From positions 2,914,001 through 2,978,000 of the forward strand of contig NC_084776.1 in NCBI RefSeq assembly GCF_028858725.1: a stretch of DNA of 64,000 nucleotides, given 5' to 3'. This stretch comes from Colius striatus (lineage: Eukaryota > Chordata > Aves > Coliiformes > Coliidae). Shown here piece by piece: positions 50,941 through 64,000 of this stretch (position 1 is the stretch's first letter; each line of letters starts with the position of its first letter). The notes under the pieces are model-generated. The model ran no database searches and was not told the origin of the DNA. It saw only the letters and a program-made list of their open reading frames with translations. Position numbers and translations under genes: made by a program.

Positions 50941-51503
50941 CCACAGACAGACTCATCCATGGAATGACTATTCCTGCAGCATTTGGGAATGCTCCCGTGT
51001 TCACAAAGGTGCTGTGAGCCAGTGTGATGCTGAGAGGCTTTCTGGCTGGACAGAGATGCAGAGCTAAAGGCTCTTGAGCCAACCTTTGCAAGATCTGGTA
51101 ACACAAAGATAATGAAGTGACTCTGATGGGAGTGCAAGGCGGAGTGAAGCTGTCTTTAGCCTTTACCAAAACCACTGTCAGTGCCTTTGCCTTTTCACAG
51201 CACAGCTCTTCGCAAAGCTAATTGGGTTAGTGCCTTGCAGGGGGTTTTCAGTGTCTGCAGGAGATGGGCTGCTGCAAACACCTTCCCCTTCAAGGCACAC
51301 AGCGTTGCCTTTTTCACACCACAGCTCTCTCCCTGGCTTCTGTTCTCCAAAAGCAAAAGTCCCAGGCTGTTCTTCAGTATCAGCCATTACAGTGTTTCAG
51401 TTCTTTCCTCCCAGCCATTTTCAAATGTTCAACTTAAAAGGAAAATGTTTCATTTTAGGCCAAATTCCCCCCTCCTCTCCCTTTCCCCTCTCTTCTCCTT
51501 CGT

Positions 51504-51515
51504 CCCCCCCCCCCC
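51504..51515 (+). repeat. C12 homopolymer in a pyrimidine-rich tract
   Basis: Twelve C residues inside an almost pure pyrimidine stretch from about 51466 to 51521, a candidate for triplex or i-motif structure. Confidence 0.9.
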
Positions 51516-54500
51516 ACTTTCTCTGGAAGAAGAACAAAGTCATTCAAATCAGGAAGCTGAGGAACTCCATGTATACTTTCCACTGGGACCTCGATCCCTA
51601 CTGGTTTGGCTTGATTTGATTGAAGTGTAATTTAATCCTTCATCATTTGTCATAATGTCATTGATATATAAAAACAACACTGCATCCAAACTTCAGATCA
51701 GCACCGAGGAGCTCTCCAGGAGGCAGGAGAAGGGAGCAGAGGAGCGGGCTCTGCGGACTGGGAGGCGGCTGTGAGGCTGGCAGGCAGCTGGGATGAAGCT
51801 TGCTCTAGTTACCTCGGGTTGCATTGAGTTGGTGAGGATGGCTCTGGGCTTGCAGCAGAGGGAAGGGGTGATCCTGAGCACAACTGTGCAAAATACTTCA
51901 GATTGTGGAGGTGAAGTACCTGGGAGGAGATGAACAACCTGGGTTTCAGTGTTGGGCTAGAGACTGGAGTAGAATTGCAGGTGCACTGGTAAGTGTGGCA
52001 ATGATAATGTCACTGCCTTGTGTTAGCAGCTGGAGCAAAGCAGGGTTCAAGTCTGCATCCCTCCAAGCATGTCTGTATTTGCAGTAGAAGAAGGGGAGGA
52101 AAGGGAAGGGCCTTGTATGGGAGGAAAATTCTTCCTAGCTCTGATCTGCCATCATGTGCAGATTTCCTCCGTCTCCCTGTCTTCAGAGTGACCTCTGTTG
52201 CTGGTGCTCACCTCGAAGTGTTGGGGCTGCAGTACTTTTTTGACACCAAGTCCCTCTCTTGGAGCCTGTAGATGAGGTAGCAGAAGTCACCAGAGACTCA
52301 TCTCAAGGCTTTAACAAGCTGAATCTTCATCCTTTGCCTCGTATCTCTCAATGTTGAGCCACACACAGCTGAAATACTGAACATCTGAATTCTGCCATCT
52401 CCTCTCTGCTCCTTCATTTCAGAGGTGGGAGAGGACAGGCAGGGAGGGGAGCTCAGCAGTCCTGCTGGGGCCCCAGGAGGCTTGGAAGGGCTGGTGGCTC
52501 TCGGTGGTGATCGACTCAGCTGCATCCAGGCAGTGGGAGGGCCAAATCCTGTCTGCACTCCCGTGTGAAGCCTCCACTCCAGCTTGCAGTGTCCCCATTT
52601 CTGTGGCAGGAGCTGGTGGGTCGGTGATGAGGCTCGTGAGGAGGCAGATACAGACACATCCCCGCGTTACGGCTCCTGTTCTTCACCGCAGCTCTCGCAC
52701 GAGTGGAGTCTCGTCAGAATCAAAGCAGCTGGCTGAAGCTTTGTGCAATAAGACCACAAACCAGTCCAGCACAGGGGTAACTGGGAGGTGTTGGGAAAAC
52801 ATTGCACTGGAAAGCCCCGAGGCTTTTGTTTCCACCTCTGCTCTGTGCTCCAGAGGCGTTTGCTCCCTGCGCTGCAATCCAACACCCCATCAGAGGCACC
52901 CACCTGGCTCAGCACACAGCCCAGGTTGCTTCTCACCCTCTTTCAGAGCTTGCTGGCTCACTGCTCCTTGCCTCAGCAGTTTTGGCACAGAGTGGGCTGT
53001 CAGCAAGGCTGGTCCTGGAGCGGCACAGGAGGCTCACGGCTGCTCTGCAAGTGCCGCCTGAGATGGGTTTTTTTGAGAGAGAGGCCGAACATCTTTACTT
53101 TCCCCTTCCTGTCTGTTTGCCAAACACCCTCAAAGGAAGCATGAACAAGGGGAACTGATAAGCCTTATCCCTCAGAAAGAAAACATTCCTGCAGTCAGGG
53201 TATATAAACCAGATACTGCCTGCCTTTCCTCAGCCCCAGCCTGGGTCTGCGCTGGGGCTCAGGACAGGAGCTAGTGGCAGAGCTGGTGGGTGCCAGCACC
53301 CAGCACAGCCCTCCCCTCTCTCCACCACCCTCCCTGAAGGACCAGGCTGCAGTGAGGGTTGTGTGAGCACCCCAATGCACCCTTCCCCAGGCTCCCCATT
53401 GCACTGCAGAGCAGAGGATCTATTCACAGCACTTGTCAAAGACTCAAGCAGAAACTTCTTTCAAATGCTCCATCTGTAGCTGGCTGCCAGAAAAGTGATT
53501 CTTCCTCCCCCCCTAGAAAATCTGCATTGGAAATTCCAAATATGCACTTCTGCTCAGACTAAAGAATGTGTGTTCCTGCTTTCAAGTCGGGTTCTCTGTG
53601 ACCTCTGGGTTTTAATAATTTCAGCAAAGTGTCATTTGACAATTCAAATACAGCCAGTAAGCACAGGAAAGTAAATGTCCTTTAAGATAGGCGCTTATTA
53701 TATTGAGAGTTGATGATGAGAAGATTTCACCTACAGCTAGAAACTTCAGAGCTGCAGATTAAAGAGCTGCTTTGGTGAAATATTGGCATTTCCAGATTTC
53801 AGCTTTGCCGGCGCTCGACTCTTTCCACTGTTTAATTCATGAGGCAGTGTGATGGCCTTGTGTGGGGAGCTCTCGCTGTTTATCTTTCTCCTTCCAATTA
53901 AAAATAAATCAGTGGTCACATCCTGCTTACAGCTGATCCGAGGGGCCAAGGGCCACAGCCTGGAGCAGTTCTGCCAGCCCACCCCCGTGCCACGGTGACG
54001 TGCTGCCCGTGGTGCTGCAGCCAGGGGATGCTCCAGGGATGCCCGGGAGGCTGGGGCTGGCCCCATCAGCCCTCAGCCCCATGTGAACATGCTTGTTCAG
54101 CTTCAGATTCTCCCTCCATGCTCTGCTTTCTTCAGATCCTCTCCATGTTATTGTGCTGTCCCAAAGCCCTCGCACACAGAGGGCTGTTACCACACAGGCA
54201 CCCACCCCTCCCCAAGCAACTCAAGCCACCAGTCAGCGAGCAGATCAGCTTGTCACAATAACTAATAGGCTTCCCTGTGGTCCCTGGTAATCCATCCCAG
54301 AGCTGCACAGCACTGGCTCTGTTTTACTTAGGTATATGGAAGCCTTAGAACTGCCCCAAACAGAGCCTTGTTCATGAAACTGCTTCATTCAACACCTTAT
54401 AAGGGCTGCGGGCACAGGGAGGGGGCAAGTTTACACAGATGCTAGTGTCTCAGGACTTGCTAGCAGGTGTCTCCTAACTTTACACAGACCACCCTCACAC

Positions 54501-54743
54501 TAAAGGGACTCTTTTGCTTTGAGCCTGTTTGAGTTACACGACTTTGGTCTTTGAGTTCCTGTTCAGCAGGCGATTTATGACTTTCCTCATTGATAATGCT
54601 CCCGTAAGCAGAGGGATGGGTTGTTGCTGGCGGTGTGGGTTTCATGGCATCTCCGAATAGCTGAAGCTCCCTCACCATGCAATTCCTCAGGCTTTCTAGG
54701 GAAAGGAAAACAACAACACCCAGACAGGCTGTGGGGCTTTTCA

Positions 54744-54758
54744 TTTGTTTGTTTGTTT
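54744..54758 (+). repeat. (TTTG)n simple repeat
   Basis: Nearly four TTTG units, followed by TTTATTTAAAA. Confidence 0.85.
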
Positions 54759-57048
54759 ATTTAAAACGGGGGCTGGGGGAGTTTAGAGCTAATGATAGGT
54801 TTGAGCAAACAGCTTCCTCTGAATTTGGCCATTTTCTCTTGCTGAGGTCATATGACAGCTGAGATTACACAATTAGAAATGTTTCAAGGCACTCCTTCAG
54901 CCTCAAGAGGGGAGGAGGGAAAATATTTAGAGTTTGCAGTCTGTAGTTCAGGGAACAAACATCTGAAGAGCTCTCCTACGTAGGGGTGATGGTGAAGGGA
55001 GTTGCCTCTTCCTCAAGGGACGAAGCTGGGAGGCAGCAGTGAGCTCGAGCCTCCCTTCTTGACTGAGAACTCAAGGTCCCTCAGGATTTGGGAGGTTTGG
55101 ATTGGGACAGGCTGTTGCAAAATTCAGGTCCTTTTTTGTTTTGCAGTTCTCTGAAACCTCTCCCATTCTCATTAGGAGTTAATGGGGAGGGAGTGTTATT
55201 GGGGTGACTCTAGTTCCTAGGAATCCCACAGCAGAGCTGATCCCTGCCCTCTTTTCCTGATCCCTGATCCTCTTTTCCACAGGCAACCTCTCCTTCGTTT
55301 CCACCAGTTTGTCCATTGCTGGTTCCACTGCTCCTTGTCATCCCTACAGCCCTCACAGTTGTTCCCTCACACTGAGAGACAGAAATCAGTCTGTAAGCAT
55401 CCAAAACCAGAGATAATTTCTCTTGCACATCACTGTGTGACACAGGATGGTGAACAGGATTTAGATCTTGATCTGTTGCGTGATGGAGCATCACCATTAC
55501 AGCTGAACACTGGCAAGACTCTGCCACATCTGCTTTGTCTGAGTCACACCTTTAGTCTGCTAAAAATCCCACTACCTTTAGTCCTCTCACAGAGGTGAGA
55601 CCTGGTCACATCACCCAGGCTTTGTGCAGCTTTCTGGAGATTAGGTAGAAAATGCTGGTTTGTTGCTTGGCCAAGATTTTTTCCCCCTACTTTTCTGTGC
55701 TCTCTGAACAGGAAAAAATACCCAGCAAGCTGCAAGCCAGTTACTGCCAGTTCAAGGAGAAACATCTGCTTGGCAGCCTCTGGAGTGAGCCCACCTCTTG
55801 CAAACATTCCTGCTGAGCTCCCTGGGTCAGCACATTGCCAGGTCACACTGCTCAACAGTTTAACCTCACCATCCAAGGCAGGGCTTTCACAACACTTTCA
55901 TACTGACTCACCAGCTCACTGACTTCCCAGTCTGCCCAACTTTGCCCCACACTTGAATTCAGCCACTGAATTTCTCATCCTTGCCTGGATGCACCTGTAC
56001 TCCACAAAGGAAACTGAGCATTAAAACATGCACCTATCTCTGCCTGCACTACTTGGGAATTACTCCCTCTGCCACCCTTGTGAGCCTGGTGAAGGTTTCT
56101 TGGTGCTCAACAGCTCTTTCCATGATGTGACCATTCAGTGGGCTGCCTGAAATGACCAAAGCCAAGCCCTAACATTAGAGCTGTGCATCACCATCTGGGT
56201 CAGAAGCAACAACAACAAGTGCTCAGTGATATAAATACTGTTTCTAGTTCAAGTCTTTATTTGCTTCAAGAGGAGTGACCACAGGATTCACCTCCTTCTC
56301 CTGCCTTGTCATCTCTCACTAGAATGGAAAGGGAGAAGGTCTCCTGCTGATCATAGGGAAGTTATTAGCTGAGTTGATGCTTGGCTGCTTGATAACTTTA
56401 TTCTTCAGCCCTCACCCCTCAAGTCTTTTAATATCTTGTTCCTGACAGAGCTGCAGAAGCACCAGTTGAAGCCCAGACTGTGTGTGTCAGGTACTGGATG
56501 GCCTCTCAAAAGGCAGCTGGTGCTGTTTGTGAATGGTCCCAGGAAGCTGTAAGGATGTCTGCCCATTCCCCCACCCCCCTCCTTACACACACATGCTTTG
56601 GAAAAGCTGCAAGAGGTTAGTTTGGGTAGACATGATGAAAAATAAATGAGAGCCACGATAAAAAATAGATGAGTTTGTTGTGCTTTTGGAACCAAATAAT
56701 GCTTTAATAGCAGAATCCTTTTTCAAAGTTGGTAGTTAAGAGAAAGCAGTACTTTAGGCAATCCAGGCAGCTGCTGCAGGGACTTTCCCTTGTAATTAGT
56801 TAATGAGCTTGATGTACTTTTCCCATCTAATTAAGATGCCGTCTCTTTAGCCTTGTTAGGAAAGGTAAGCTTTTGAGACATATTAGAGACAGGTTCCCTA
56901 GGTGACCCTTGACTGGGCACTCTGGCAGCAGCCTCCTGGATGGGTAGGGAAGATGTCTGTAAGCCTCTGTGTGTAAAGTTGAAGATGTGCAATCCTCACC
57001 ATGCAGAGGGAAGCTGGGAGACTAAAGGAGAAGAACAGGCAAGACAAA

Positions 57049-57104
57049 GTCTGTGTGTTTCTTCTCTGGGTGTGCAGTCTGTGTGTTTCTTCTCTGGGTG
57101 TGCA
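57049..57104 (+). repeat. Exact 28-bp tandem duplication
   Basis: Two identical, directly adjacent copies of a 28-bp unit beginning GTCTGTGTGTTTC and ending GGGTGTGCA. The identity suggests a recent duplication. No gene context. Confidence 0.93.
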
Positions 57105-60100
57105 GTGAGTCAACCCTCCATTTCATGGTTGAAAGCTCTGGCCACCTGAACAGGCATTCTGCTTCCCAAACTTTGCATCTGAGGGGCAGAGTGCTGCTGG
57201 TCATGCACCCTAACAGGAGTGATCACCTCACCAGGACACCTCCTCTTCAGGGCTTGCTGATCCTTGGGAGTAACAGCTGTGGTGTTCAGTGACAGAGCTG
57301 GCCTTCCTAAAGCCCAGTGTTGGGGATTTACAACAAAACTGTCTGAGAATTGACCTTGATGAGTATCTACAAGCTTGTTTCCCTCAAGGGCTCCTTGGTT
57401 CCTGGAGCTAGAGGAGATTGTGCCACCACAGTCCCACATCACTCACTGATTGTTTTTTACCTGTATATTCTGTCCTGCATGGAGTGCTTGCAGGTGCACA
57501 GTACCCACCCCACTCATTCTCTGGTGGGTCTGTTCATGGTGCTCAATTAAAAATGAGTTTAAAAAGACTAAAATGGAATAACTTAATAAACTGGGATTTT
57601 GTTTGTGAGCCCTTTTCTGCCTCCCTTGCTGCCAACACACTTCTGGGGCTCTCTGTTTGCTGCACACCTGGACTGAGACTCACAGAGCTTCAGGGAGGTG
57701 CAATTCCAGACCTAACACCCAGCTTTGATGCCACTTGAAGACCAGATATGTGTTGATGTTCATTCTGGGCATTATCCTTACTGTGATTCACAGGATAAAG
57801 GTGCACAAGAGGGCCCAAGTGATGTAGGGCAGCCTCCTCCCAGCTGCTTCTGTGGGTGATTTGCTGATTTGTGAGCACTAGCTGCATGAACAGAGGGAGT
57901 TGTGCTTATCTGAAGAGATACCCCTGGATCCAAAGGGAAGCAGCAGATCTCACCAAAGCCAGTGGTTTCACCGAACTCAAAAGAAAGAGCTACTTTGAAA
58001 GGCCTGTGGGAGCTGGGAAGCTGGAAGCACCATGGTCGGTCAGAGCTGCGGGCTGAGAGTTTTCTCTGGCAGCAAATGAAAGTAGTGTCAGCTACAGTAG
58101 CTGGAAGCTGCCTCTGTGCTGGAGTGCCAAAGTGTAGGAGAGAGCATTGTGAGCATGAATCCAAAAGGAGAAGGGCTGGAGCGCTTGGCAGAGGGATTGC
58201 TACGAGAGGAACCTGCCAGCTCTTGTGCTGGGTTTGCATGAGCACTGTCACCATCACCAGTGTGGCAGCTAAAGGGACCATGGCCACCCTCCTTTGCTCT
58301 GCCCAGTGCAGCAAATACTTTGGCTGACAGAATAGACCTGCACAACCTCCTGACATCATTGCAGTTGCACTCAGTGCTGTTACAAACCATTGTAAGGCAC
58401 AGGAGTCTCGGGCATCAGGTCTCCTCAGCTAACGGTGGGTTGGGGAGCAGCTCCTGCTCTTTCACAGAGGGGCTGTTGCACCAGAGCCACCTTAGGATGA
58501 AGGAACAGAGTACTTTCCTGCCTTTCAAAACCAGAAAGTGAACTGGTGGCTGCACTGGGGTTTCTGTCAGCTCCTTTTCCTGGCTGACCCCATTTTTATA
58601 CGTTCTCCCTTCATAGCTGGGCTCCAAAAGCCTGGCTGTATTTCCTCCTGGCCTGCCATCATGCTGATGGGATTTAAATATGAAAAGCACTGCTCTGTGC
58701 AAGTTAAGCCTTTGGTTAAAAGTGCAGGATGTTAAGAGGTGCAGGATTTTTTTAGTCTCTTGTAAGGTCTTTTTTGGTGTCTCCTTATGAGACAGTGTTG
58801 AAAGTCTCTGTAATATAATGATCTCACACACTGTATATGCAATATCTCTCCTCCCTTTATGTAGAGTTTTCCTAGCTAATTTCACAGTATACTCCATTAA
58901 ATCTCTGTCCTTTGCCTTGAACTCTGGAGGTTCTTGCTGCCACATGGCACATGTGGCTGCTGCTTGTGTATCTGCCTTGAATTAATGCAGCCAGCCTTCA
59001 TCTCCTGTAGCCTTTTTGCAAAGATCAATGGGCTTAAGCCTTGGCCTCCAGAATCAGGCCCCAGAGCCACACAAATCCCATCTAGTGAGCTTTCTCTGCC
59101 TCTTACCCTGTGGTCCAACTTTTTCTTGGCAGCCTTTGAGACAAAGTTTGACCTCCTTCAGGAAATGCCAGCTCCTAGAAACTCAGCCAGAAGACCCAGG
59201 AGGTGTCCCTCAGCCAGCTTAGGACCCTCTCCCTGAGCCACGGGGTCACCGAGGCTGCCATTGCTCCTGAATTACTGCCCTTAGCAATTATCCCACACCT
59301 TTGCCATTGCTTATCCATGCCCAGGTTTGGAGGACTGAGGTTGCAGAAAGCTCCCTTCGTCCCCTTCAGGCTTCAGAATAAGGGTAGAAAGAAAGAAAAA
59401 GGCAGCAGTTGTGGGCTCAGGACTGCCAGCAGTGTTTTTACAACTCAGACAACTCTTTTGCAACCCTTCACTTACATTTTCCTAAATAGGTCAGCCCAAG
59501 GCTTCATCCACAGCTCAGTTCTCCCAGTGTTGTTCTTCCCATTGTCTTCAGTAAATCCAGCTCCCTGAAGGTGACCCTCAGCTGCCCACCACCTCAGCCC
59601 CACTGTACCCTCTGGGATGACGTTTCTTGGTGTAGGAGCCCTGGCTAGAAGGTGAGGACAGAAAAGGGGACTGTAGGTCAAGCTGCAGCCTTTCACATAT
59701 CTTCCTCTTGCCCAGTCATTAAAAAAGGTATAAAGCAGGGATGAGAAGGCAGATAAAGAACAAGCAAGGCAGCAAAACAAAGGGAAGAGAACGTTATGGC
59801 TATAAAACACACTTTAGCAGAAGCTTCTCCTGCAAGCTGCAGATACAATGCACTGGGGTGAGCAAGGAAGCCAATCCTCTTCTTTTTCCCCAAAGCACAT
59901 ACACCTCTGTCCTTGCAGTGACACCAGGGCCAGGAAGGAGGCTGCCAGTCAGCCCTGGGCGGCTTTGATGGAGGCACAAAGGAGCAAGTCATTTGAGACC
60001 CTTCCTGGCTGGGGGCCTGTGTCAGCCTCTCGGTCATCCCAGCACTTCTGCTCATTCCACTTGGGGATCTTTGAAGCCTTTTGAGTCTCACAAACAAATG

Positions 60101-60733
60101 AGCAACTGCAACTTATTTTTTAATCCATTAAAAGGTTCCTGATATTCCCCTGGAAAAACAAACTGCCCACCCTGGGTACCTGGGGAGGAGGGAGCTTGCT
60201 GAGTATTGATTTGGTCTCTGCTGAGCACAGTCAAACATTAACATCAGTTTAGGAGTTACTTGCTAGGAAGAAGTGTCAAAGGCTCAGCTTTTGCTGTGAT
60301 CTAGTCCTGGCTTTGAAAATACCAGGATCTCAAGGAAACTGGCTGCAAGACAGTGTCAGGATGACTTGGACTACAGTTCTGTGCATGACACACTTGATTT
60401 GAGGGGGCAACAAAGTCAGGTCTGGTGTGGGAGAAGAAATCCTGACCAAGCAGTTCAGGGAGAAGGTCTAAGCAACATTTCCACTCTTGTCCTTCATTAG
60501 CAGCTGGATGGAGGTGGAAGGGCATCGCTCTGCGTTGCAAGACATTTATATGCTTCCCCTCCTGTGAAGTTTTATGTGACTTAGCTGCTGCTCTCCATTC
60601 CTTCTTCCATGTTTCGCTCTAAATCTCTGATCAAAACCCTAAAATTACAAAATCCAGCTGAAACCTAATTGAAAACACCAAGTTCCATCTGGCCTCACAT
60701 AAATTATGGCCAAAGTTGCCATTTTAAAGAGCA

Positions 60734-60761
60734 GTTGTTGCTGTTGTTGTTGTTGTTGTTT
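60734..60761 (+). repeat. (GTT)n microsatellite
   Basis: About nine GTT/GCT units with one GCT interruption near the left end. Confidence 0.92.
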
Positions 60762-62038
60762 AATGCCAAACTATAAATCAGCCCCAATTGAGTTCAAACC
60801 AGCTCAAAATTGGGACCAGGTTTGCTCAAGGAGTTTGCAAACTTGAGCAAAAAGCTTTGGGCAAAGTTTGGCTGAATGTTGAACTTGTAACAAACCAGGG
60901 GACAGTGGGGTTTTGTACTGCATGTTTCCCAGAGATATGCTCTTACCAAAGAGGTTCTCAGAGCTGATCAGTTCCTGGGGGAGGAGGAGAGGGAGGGTAG
61001 AAATGCTCTTCCCTTCCCAGAGGAGAGGTGATGATGAAAGGGAGCTCAGGTGGGCACCTTGGGAAAGGAGGGGATGGCAACACAGCTGCCTCTCATTTTG
61101 CCCTGATGGGGCTGTGAGCACGTGCTCTGGCCTCTCCCAGGGAACCTGCTCTTAAGAGCAGCTGCAGGAGTTCCTCCCTCCTTCTCTGAGACGTGGGGGA
61201 CTGAGAAGCCCAATATCATGGCCTTGCACCTATCTGCTCAGCTGTGGCAACGCTGGTAGCGAGTCCTGTGCTGTCACCACTCTGGTGAGTGTCTGAAGCC
61301 AAAGGCTGGGGGAACCAGGAGGTGTCTGATGCCAGCCAAAGGCACCCGTGTGGCTGTGGAGGTGAGCTGTGCGTGTGGAGGTGTGCCAGGGCTTGCTGTA
61401 AAGGCTTGTGGCAGAGGATGGGTGCTTTGTGTCTGGGCTGGCAGCCTTGGGTATGTGCAGAATATTGTGTCCTGGCACTGGTACGAGAGTGGGCAGAGGA
61501 CTGTTCCCTCCTCTGAGTCATCTGCTGTTTTATTTAACCTTCGAAGATGTTGGGCTGAGGGTGTTTCTAACCACACAGTCTGAAAACCTCTCACATGGCA
61601 CTTGCTTTTCATTGTGTAAGCCAAGCAAGTCTGTGTTTGCTGCTCTTCCTTGTCTTTCTTGAGGCTGAGGAGGTGTGAGGAAGCTTTTCCCTCCAGCCCC
61701 TAGCTTGGTTTGTGTGCAATGCTGCCAGCCTGGCACCAGCCTGCTGTTACCCTGTGAGCTACAGCTGGCTGTGCTGCTGAAGCATGGTCTGAGTGGTGAG
61801 AGTAAGGCACACAGGTCTCTGCAGCACTGTCCCTTCAGCTCCAAGCAGCTCTTGGGAAGCTGTAAATGATGGAGAGATCCTGGGGAGTGGTTTTGTAAGA
61901 GGAATTGGAAGTGAGACACTGGGAATGAAAACTGCTGTTAACTCTTTGGTGAGCAGCAGAGTTAATGGTTGTGTAAAATATACATGAACTGGGTGCCAGA
62001 TGCCACTGCTCTGGGAGGCTGACTAGGTTATTATTTTT

Positions 62039-62050
62039 GGGGGGGGGGGG
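62039..62050 (+). repeat. G12 homopolymer tract
   Basis: Twelve consecutive G residues between T- and A-rich sequence; a G-quadruplex would need folding within the single run or with a partner strand. Confidence 0.92.
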
Positions 62051-64000
62051 TGTATTTATTTAATGGCTGCACATCTTTAAGACACACACTCAGCTGATCC
62101 TCCTGCCTTTTTGGCTGATTGTGTGCCTTCTGGAGTTGAGCATCCTCCTGTGATGTGTAAATGATGAGTGACTTCTGATGATCAAAGAGTACTGGCTTGA
62201 TAGACATATTTCAGCTCCCTATTTCGTACCCCAGATGGCATTTTGTACCAGCCCTTGCATCCATACTTGTGTTTTCAAAGCATGATCTTACTAGATTAAT
62301 TCTCTTCAGACAACCAGTTAAATGGGAGCCATTCCTCCTTCTGGCCCTGCTGCTGCCAGCCTTGCTATGGCAAGTAGCTTTGCTTCTGTGAGTAGCTGCA
62401 GGCACCCCTGGGGCCCTCTGGGATGTGACTCAGATGTGCAAATTTTGTTCCAAGCTGGAGTGGGGGGATTAGGGTCAAGTTACTGGGAAAAGCTTTAGTC
62501 CTGTGCTGTGGTAGCATGAGCAGAGCAAAATCCCAATCTCCTGCCATGTGGAAAATAGGATAGGGTGAATGCCCTCCCAGCTCTGTGTGGGCAGCCCCTG
62601 TGCTGGGGGAGAAGCTGCCTGCCTGGGCAAAGGGAGGCTGTGTGGCCAAGGAGGCTGGTGCCTGGCCATCCCTCACCCCAGAGGGACTGATACCTGCAAA
62701 TCCTTCAGTGGGGCTGTCAGGGGAATCTGAGGGACTGTGTGCTTTGACTCCAGGCTTTGCTCTCAATGCACATTCCAAAATTGAGGCATGTTTTTTGCTG
62801 TAGCTGGTTGGGAAACACAAAGTAAATCACAGAGAGAAAGAAACTGTGTGAAAGTGTGTCACTTTTAAGAGACAAGTCAGAGCCAATGTCCTCCTTACTT
62901 TGTCAAAGGAAGACACCAGTCCACAATGGGGGAAATGCTTTCTTCCCTTTCTGATGCTTCCTTCTGTCTTTAGTCAGAAAGCAAACCAGCCCTTGCCACA
63001 TTCTAGATGAAGCTGCAGCAAAGTGCTCCCTGTATGCAAACCCATATCAAAGGGGGAATTACAGGTGCCTTAGAGTCAAAAGGCACTTTCTGCTGAGAGG
63101 GGAATCTGTAGGAGCATCACCCAGGTTCACTCTGCACTTATTCCTGTCCACTAGAGTGTAACTGGTGTGTTCTGGAGCCGTCTCTGAGGTGAGGGCACAG
63201 CCTCTCTGATCAATGCTGCTGCTGAGTGGGAAGAGCTCCAAAATGTGATGGGCAAAACCAAATGAGGGTTAGAAACAGTGTCCTCAGCCCAGAGATCTTT
63301 GTCCTTCCCAAAATCATATGATGCATGCTTTGGAAAACTGAGGCTTGGTATTTTTTTCCCCTGTTCCCTGGGAACTGAAGGGTTTTGCCCCACTCTGTGG
63401 GAGACAGAGCAGCGAGACTGGAACCTGTGGACACTGCTGGAGAAATGGGAGGGTTGTATGTCCAGTTGCTGTTGCCTCACTGCTTAACATTCCAAGGTGA
63501 GGAAAAAATACTTTAGACCACTGTAAGCAGCAGTAAGTGGCCAGCATTACCTCCAAAACATTACAGGAATCAGAGACTTTGATTCTCCATCACTCCACCC
63601 CCTTTCTACTTTCCGTTGTTTAAGCTTTACCCAACAGTGCATCTCTTCACATAAAACTCACCTTTGTGTCGCTACATATAATCACTGAATAGTGAGATAA
63701 CAACAATAAAACTCCAAGGAAATCTCCCTGTGGCAACAAGTAATTGACCCAAGAATTTTCCCTCCAAGGAGGGGTGTTTTTAATAAGCACCCAGCGCTGG
63801 AGATGCTGGTTCATCGGGGGATACTCTGCTATTGTTCTCACCAGGCCTGACGCTCTGCCTTCACCCTTTGAGTTGTCTCAGAGGATTGAGATGATTTGGT
63901 TTCTTTGAAGAACAAAGGATAAGGAATTTTTTTTAGATGACTGGCTATTTTGATCTGCAGGGTCTGTGCTCAGTGTGAGGGAACAAACATCACTGAATCA

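Larger units (their letters stand above)
48051..64000. other. Gene-poor intergenic sequence downstream of RGS9
   Basis: No recognisable exon in about 16 kb; in particular no AXIN2 DIX- or RGS-domain coding sequence on the minus strand. It holds simple repeats, a 28-bp tandem duplication, C12 (51504-51515) and G12 (62039-62050) runs, and several AT-rich blocks with homeodomain or TCF-like words. The longest open frame (58415-58945, minus, 176 codons) has no recognised domain. Confidence 0.65.

Noticed and set aside
48051..64000. Search for AXIN2 exons (DIX or RGS-domain coding sequence) on the minus strand
   Set aside because: No matching open segment with splice sites was seen; the gene presumably lies beyond the right edge.

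Overview
This window looks like bird nuclear DNA. The protein-coding exons belong to vertebrate genes, introns are short to moderate with GT-AG borders, there are two CpG-rich promoters, and most recognisable interspersed repeats are CR1 LINE tails, the dominant avian repeat. A non-avian reptile is possible but less likely, given the compact gene and low repeat density. The order GNA13 (minus strand) then RGS9 (plus strand) matches the conserved GNA13-RGS9 neighbourhood known from human chromosome 17q24. AXIN2, the next gene in human, is not visible here.

Layout. 1-1418 is the start of GNA13 intron 1; 1419-1701 is the first coding exon of GNA13 on the minus strand, and the rest of the gene lies off the left edge. 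1702-7635 is the shared upstream interval between two divergent genes. It has a CpG island at the GNA13 end with three identical TCACGTGA palindromes, a CR1 tail, a TG/CA-rich E-box-dense stretch, and a second CpG-rich promoter with a 16-bp minisatellite at the RGS9 end. 7636-34848 holds RGS9: 17 coding exons whose phases all fit and which encode a 487-residue protein collinear with the short (RGS9-1, retinal) form. 38233-38520 and 39730-39769 carry the proline-rich tail of the long (RGS9-2, striatal) form. From about 40 kb to the right edge I find no gene, only a long CR1 fragment, simple repeats, a small CpG-rich patch and AT-rich blocks that may be conserved regulatory DNA.

Function. GNA13 encodes G-alpha-13, which couples receptors to RhoGEFs. 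RGS9 encodes the R7-family GTPase-activating protein that, with G-beta-5, switches off transducin in photoreceptors (RGS9-1) or Gi/o signalling in striatum (RGS9-2). They are neighbours, but RGS9 is not known to act on G-alpha-13.

I found no previously undescribed multi-gene system. The most useful observations concern RGS9 splicing: a frame-preserving 63-nt candidate cassette exon inside the RGS domain, a GC-AG intron, a TAGTAG tandem acceptor whose upstream choice would insert a stop codon, and a shortened RGS9-2 tail whose junction to the common exons is unresolved.
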